DNA of 64,000 bases from Hyparrhenia diplandra (lineage: Eukaryota; Streptophyta; Magnoliopsida; Poales; Poaceae). Location: positions 62,001 through 126,000 of the forward strand of contig JADLZK010007359.1 of NCBI GenBank assembly GCA_015847255.1, read 5' to 3'. A model generated the notes under the pieces. It was given only the letters and a program-made list of their open reading frames with translations, did no database searches and was not told the origin of the DNA. The first letter of the stretch is position 1. Every line of letters starts with the position of its first letter. A program made the translations under genes and the position numbers. Of the stretch, positions 59,266-64,000 are shown one piece after another.

Positions 59266-61355
59266 CCGATGGTCTATTAACTTTTGGCGAGGGTTTCACT
59301 TAGGCCCATCAACTCTCAAAGGTCGGCGTGGCGCTTGGGATCGGCCGGGATCTGCTTGGTTTCCGCGGATGGCTCGAAGCTCCCGGCGTGGCGCTTGGGG
59401 TCGGGGGACCTCTTAGGGAGGCGGTAGAGGTAAATTTTGCTAGGGCCTCGGACTCGGCGAGGGCCTCGGCGTACTCGACGGCCTCGACGTCGCAGAGGTA
59501 GGCGTCTTTGGTGCGGGGGCTGACGGTGATGATCCCCTTTGGTCCCGGCATCTTGAGCTTCAAGTAGGTATAGTTGGGGATGGCCATGAACTTGGCGTAC
59601 GGGGCCTTCCGAGGACAAAGCATGATATGTCCCGCGGAAGTCCACCACCTCGAAGGTGAGGGTCTCTTTCCTGAAATTCGAAGGAATGCCGAAACAGACA
59701 TGTAGGTCGATGCGTCCGATGGGCCTCACTCGCTTGCCTGGTACAATGCCGTGGAAGGATGACGTAGCGGGTCGGAGACGCGACTTCTTGATCCCGACGA
59801 GCGAGAGGGTGTCGGCGTAGATGATGTTGAGGCTGCTCCCGCCGTCCATGAGCACTTTCGAGAGCCGGGTGTTGCCGATGATCGGGTTGACGACGAGGCT
59901 ACCGTCCCCGGGACGGGACACGGTTGGTGGTCACTCCGGTCGAAGGTGATCGGCTTCTCAGGCCGGTCGAGGTAGGCAGGTACCGCGGCGTCGACGGCGA
60001 ACATCTCGTGGCGCTCGCGCTTCCTCTGGCTGGCCGTAAAGTTGGTGCAGGGACCGCCATGGATCATGTCGCAGTACGCTACCCTCGGGAAGCCGTCGTC
60101 CTTCTTCTCGTCCTGTCCTCCTACCTCGGGCGGCCTCCTCTTGTCGTTGTCGTCGGTGGAGAGGGGAAGGCCTGAGTAGTGCTTCTTGAGGATGTCGCAC
60201 TCGCCAAGGGTGTGCTTCACGGGGCCTCGGTGGAAGATGCAAGGCTTGGTGAGCATCTCGTCGAAGACCCCCGGCCCGCCTCGCGCTCGTTTGTTCTCAA
60301 CGGCGGCGACGAGGTCGGCGACGTTAGCCTCGCGCTTCCCCGGTTTGGTCTTGGGCTTGCCCTTCCTCTTGGGGTCGTGGGGAGTCGCCCCCCGGCGACC
60401 TCGGCCTTCTCCTTGCCTTTGTCGTTGGGGAAAATGGCGTCCACGGCTTCTTCTCCTGAGGCAAACTTGGTGGCGATTTCCATTAACTCGTTTACCGTGG
60501 TGGGGGTCTTGCGACCCAGCTTCTTGACGAGCTCCCTGCATGTTGTTCCAGAGATGAAGGCGTTGATGACGGCCGCGTCGGAGACGTCGGGGAGCTCGGT
60601 GCGATGTTTGGAGAAGCGTTGGATGAACTCATGCAGGGTCTCGGTGCCGGGGGTCTGCTTGCAGCTCCACGGGTCCCAGGAGTTGCCCCGGCGGATGTAG
60701 GTGCCCCGAAAGTTGCGGTGAAGATCGCGTGAGGTCTGCAATTCTCGATCTGGTTGGGATGAGCCTTTCGAGCCGGGCTCACGAGTCCGACGGGAACAAA
60801 GGGGGTCGAAGGCTCGGGCATCTGCCGTAATATTATGGCGGCGGCTGCGATATTCTGGCTCGCCCTTTTGAAGAGGGGTGGCCCCTCGTCGTCGGCGCCG
60901 TTAACGATCTGGCTGTGGACCTGTCGGGCACGCGCTCGCGCCTTTCCTCCGCGGCTGGGCACGACTTGATCCTGCTCGAGGGTGTGGCGTAGCTGATAGA
61001 GCCGGACCCGCTCCTCGTCGAGCTTGGCCTTCGCCTCCTGGAGTTGTGCGAGCTGCGCCTCCTGCTCCGGTTCTGGCGTCGACGCTCCAGCCTGTCCCGG
61101 GAGTTGGGCTATGGGCGTGACCAGGCCGTTGCGGCCATCCCCTGCGCCATCTGCGCTGCTTTCCTCGTCGGTGTTTCCCTCGAGGTGAAAGCACTCGTGG
61201 TGAAAGGCGGCGCTGTCGGGGCGTCGTCGTCGGAGTCGAAGCCGGGGATGTCGAGGCAGTAGTCCCATGTGGCCAGCAGCTGCCGCATAGCCTCTGGGTC
61301 CTGGAGCCCGTCGAAGCAGAAGTCCTCGTCCCAGGAGGAGGCAGGCGTTGCTGCG
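59260..61355 (-). mobile_element. Truncated Ty3/gypsy element: gag-protease remnant (unit 2)
   Basis: Better preserved than the unit 1 copy. Minus-strand gag (retrotrans_gag): FRGTYIRRGNSWDPWSCKQT, LHEFIQRFSKHRTELPDV, INAFISGTTCRELVKKLG and ELMEIATKFASGEEAVDAIF. Then PCIFHRGPVKHTLGECDILK, and an aspartic protease region with VLMDGGSSLNIIYADTL (the DGG/S active-site motif) and IGRIDLHVCFG. Frames break between gag and protease, and again after the protease. Reverse transcriptase, integrase and LTRs are missing. It resembles the gag-pro order of grass gypsy families such as RIRE2; the family name is inference. Confidence 0.85.
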
Positions 61356-61727
61356 GAGGCTATGCACCTAATATGATAAGCACTAGAAGTGGACCATCAT
61401 CACGACTCTTGCATCAGCTGCAGGCTCCGTGCATCCCCAAATTCCCAATTATCCACCACCACTATCATATTACTCCAACACATGTAGGCAACTTTTTTCC
61501 ATGCATCCACACAAAAAGTGAACACTTTGGAATATGCGGTTTTAAAATAAAATCACACTGGCCTACCGTGCCTACTGGAGAGGACGAGTGCTAGTAGCTG
61601 TACATGTAAACATCATATCTTCTGGTGAATCGATCTCAACAAGCGTGCTAGTAGCTGTACATGTAAACATCATATCTTCTGGCGAATCGATCTCAACAAG
61701 CGTCACAATCTCGTGGATCGGAGGATC

Positions 61728-64000
61728 TCAGTGACGATGCGAAACTAACCGTGTTGTCTCACTGCTGAGGTACTGCTTGAGACGGTTCAGGTCGTTGGCG
61801 GCATCCATCATGGTTGGCCGTGCGGACGGTTGCTCCTGGGTGCAGAGGATGCCGAGCTCCAGCAGCTCAGCGATGGCCACGTTGGAAATCCTCCTCACTT
61901 CAGCCGTCTGATCCTGAACCATACGCACCAGTTCTGCGTCAACCACTGCGTCAGTGTTTCTGTGGCAGTACATGTGGATCTTAACCCACTTGTTCAGGCT
62001 CAGCCCGGCCTCGAACATGTCGTCGGTCGGCTTCCTTCTCGTCACCATTTCCAGCGCCAAAACGCCGAAGCTGTACACGTCGCCTTTCGTCGTCGGGTTC
62101 GAGCTATAGCCATACTCTTCGGTCCATGCATCAAGAACCACACAAGAATCAGAAGGAGAGATAGATGTGGATATATAGATTAAAAGAAGATGGAATGAAG
62201 TTTCAACACCGGAGGCCACATTTTATACTAGTGTACTATGTACCTGGAGGGATGTATCCAAGGGAACCACGCAGCATGTTCGTAGTGGAAGCACCGGAGT
62301 CATCGTCGGTGTTCATAATGAGCTTGGAGATGCCAAAGTCGGAGACGAGCGCGGTCATATCGTCGTTGAGGAGAACGTTGCTCGGTTTGAGGTCGCAGTG
62401 GATGATCTTGACCGGTGAGTGTTCATGCAGGTAGGCCATCCCCTCGGCGACGTCGCTGCAGATGCTAACCCGCTGCACAAGGCTCAGCTCCAACGGCAGC
62501 ACCGCATCGTAGAGGCACCGCTCGAGGCTGCCATTCACCATGAGCGGCTTCACCAGCGCCTTGAAGTCCGGCTGGCAGCACACCGTGAGGATCCGCATGA
62601 GGTTCCGGTGCCGGATGCGCCTCAGGACCTGGCACTCGCGGTCGAAGGCCTTGATCGAGTTGCCCGTCTGGAGATGCTGCAGCACCTTGACGGCGACCTC
62701 GGTTCCGTTGCGCAGCGTGCCACGGTACACCCTCCCATAGCTTCCTGTCCCTATGAGCCGGTCCACGCTGAACTCCTCGGTGGCCTCGACAAGCTCCGAT
62801 ACGTGATGCGAGGGTACTTGTATTCCATCCATGCCGATGAGTCACCAACGCTGAGGGCCCCGAAATCTATCCTTGCAGATCTTACGGATGCCGGCCGCCC
62901 AGAGGATGATTAGAGCAGCTGCGCTGATGCAGACAACGACTAAGAACTTCCAGGATTGGTACCACGAGTGGTGGCACCTTCTGCAGTGCCCGACCAACGG
63001 ACCACAGAGCCTGGGGTTGCCAAGGTAGGAGAGACAGCTAAAATTCTCGAAAATGCCGGTGTTGGGAATGATGCCGCTGAAGTCGTTGTATGACAGGTTC
63101 AGATGTTCCAGCCTACCACAACTGGTCAGGCTAATGGGGATCTCGCCACTCAGATAGTTATTGGAGACGTCCAGGCTCTGTAGGTTCGTCAGGCGCCCAA
63201 GGGATGAAGGGAGGACACCAACAAGAGAGTTGTGTGAGAGGTCGAGCATCATCAGTGCAACACAGTCTCCTAAGCCGGCCAAGATCTCACCAGTGAAGTT
63301 GTTCCAGGACAGGTCGATCATCTGCGCTTGCTGCAAGCCGCTGAGGCCAGTCGGTAGATTGCCTCCGAGCTCATTGCGCGACAAGTTAAGTGTTATCTTA
63401 GCAGTGCTAGCGATCTCATTAGGCACCACGCCGCTCAGGCTATTGCTCGAGAGGTCGATGACCAACAGGTTGCCATATTGGCCGATGCTTGGAGGTATCG
63501 AGCCAGACAATCTATTTCTCTGAAGAAAGAGATAGGATAGATCCATGAGGCTCCCGATGGCACTTGGGATGGTCTCTGACAGTGCATTGCCTGACATATC
63601 TAGCTCCCCGATGCGTGTGGCGTTATTGATGCATGACGGGATTTCGCCCGTCAAGATGTTGTTGGATAGCGCAAGTTGTTCTAGTCTTGGCATCCTGCAG
63701 AGAGACGCTGGGATCGTCCCGTTCAGCAAATTGCTTGACAGGTTCAGTAACGTCAAGCTGATCATGTCCCCAATGGATGTTGGGATCGTGCCAACTATGT
63801 AGTTCTTCTCCAGGTTGAGGTGCAAGATGTTGCGTGGGAGCATCGAGCCGAGCCGGCTGGGCAGCCATCCGCCAATTCCCAATGCTCCTGCATCAACCTC
63901 CTTTAGTGACGAGCAATTTGACATGGCAGCGAAGAATGGCTCTAGGTTGCTGTTGTTATTGTGGCTCCAAAACTGATTGTTAGCCAAATGCAGGTACATG
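61728..64000 (-). pseudogene. LRR receptor-like kinase (non-RD), unit 2, one premature stop; N terminus beyond window
   Basis: Exon 1 runs from past 64000 to 62244 and exon 2 from 62116 to 61728 (127-bp intron). In order: LRRs of the LxxNxLxGxIPxx type (about 11, e.g. LTLLNLSSNLLNGTIPASL), C-cap, transmembrane segment (VVVCISAAALIILWAAGI), then kinase with GTGSYGRVYRG loop, VAVKVLQHL lysine, HCDLKPSNVLL catalytic loop, DFGISKL, GYIPPEYGY and the C-lobe to SHRH. It resembles At2g24130-type LRR-RLKs. Non-RD kinases of this class often serve as immune receptors (family knowledge). A TGA at 62844-62842 interrupts the juxtamembrane part; the frame continues directly through MDGIQVPSHHVSEL. Unit 1 has CGA there. 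As it stands the locus encodes a kinase-less receptor and a possible separate kinase. Confidence 0.9.

Larger units (their letters stand above)
58016..64000. repeat. Tandem segmental duplication, unit 2 (runs past window end)
   Basis: Same order and orientation as unit 1: DnaJ intron 3 to exon 1, DnaJ 5' flank, gypsy gag-protease remnant, kinase gene. It lacks the LINE and the MULE and so preserves both target sites. Confidence 0.85.

Overview
The window is plant nuclear DNA, almost certainly from a grass (Poaceae). It has GC-rich first exons, long introns with GT-AG (and two GC-AG) splice sites, Tourist- and Stowaway-type MITEs, tRNA-derived SINEs, LINE remnants and long Ty3/gypsy LTRs. Protein matches are closest to what I know of rice and its relatives. 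I cannot fix the species from sequence alone.

Layout. 1-5280 is a nest of two LTRs of one gypsy-like family in opposite orientations, followed by a 2-kb retroposon with a perfect 14-bp target duplication (5440-7463). 8712-12533 (minus) is a SYP4-family (TGN syntaxin) gene broken by stops, frameshifts and a lost splice donor, so a pseudogene; it also carries LINE debris. 13260-14653 (minus) is a plastid-type NicO transporter gene. 14654-19265 is intergenic DNA with MITEs. 19266-26360 (plus) is a complete 22-exon EDR2-like PH-START-DUF1336 gene. 27162-29813 (plus) is MORF2, a plastid RNA-editing factor, with a tandem repeat in its last intron. 31205-32395 (minus) is a formiminotransferase-domain gene, disrupted as read here. 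33108-37833 (minus) is a complete 17-exon mitochondrial DnaJ (GFA2-like) gene.

From 37260 to the end the window is a direct tandem duplication. Each unit holds the 5' end of the DnaJ gene, a truncated gypsy gag-protease segment and an LRR receptor kinase gene on the minus strand. Unit 1 (37260-58015) was later hit twice. A 2.35-kb LINE derivative carrying only ORF1 entered the kinase intron. A 10.3-kb Mutator-like element (44596-54923, about 120-bp inverted ends, 9-bp target duplication) split the kinase domain. Unit 2 (58016 to past 64000) keeps both empty sites, so both insertions can be read directly by comparison. Its kinase gene is nearly intact but has one in-frame TGA between the membrane segment and the kinase, where unit 1 still has CGA.

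The genes do not form an operon-like system. Several nuclear genes here encode organelle proteins (NicO-like, MORF2, DnaJ), but I see no evidence that they are functionally linked. Many GC-rich exons show single-base frame changes, some in compensating pairs, while AT-richer genes (EDR2-like, DnaJ) are clean. Part of the apparent gene decay may therefore be assembly error. No clearly new biological system was found. The least understood item is an intact 110-codon, three-exon reading frame of unknown function inside the Mutator-like element.
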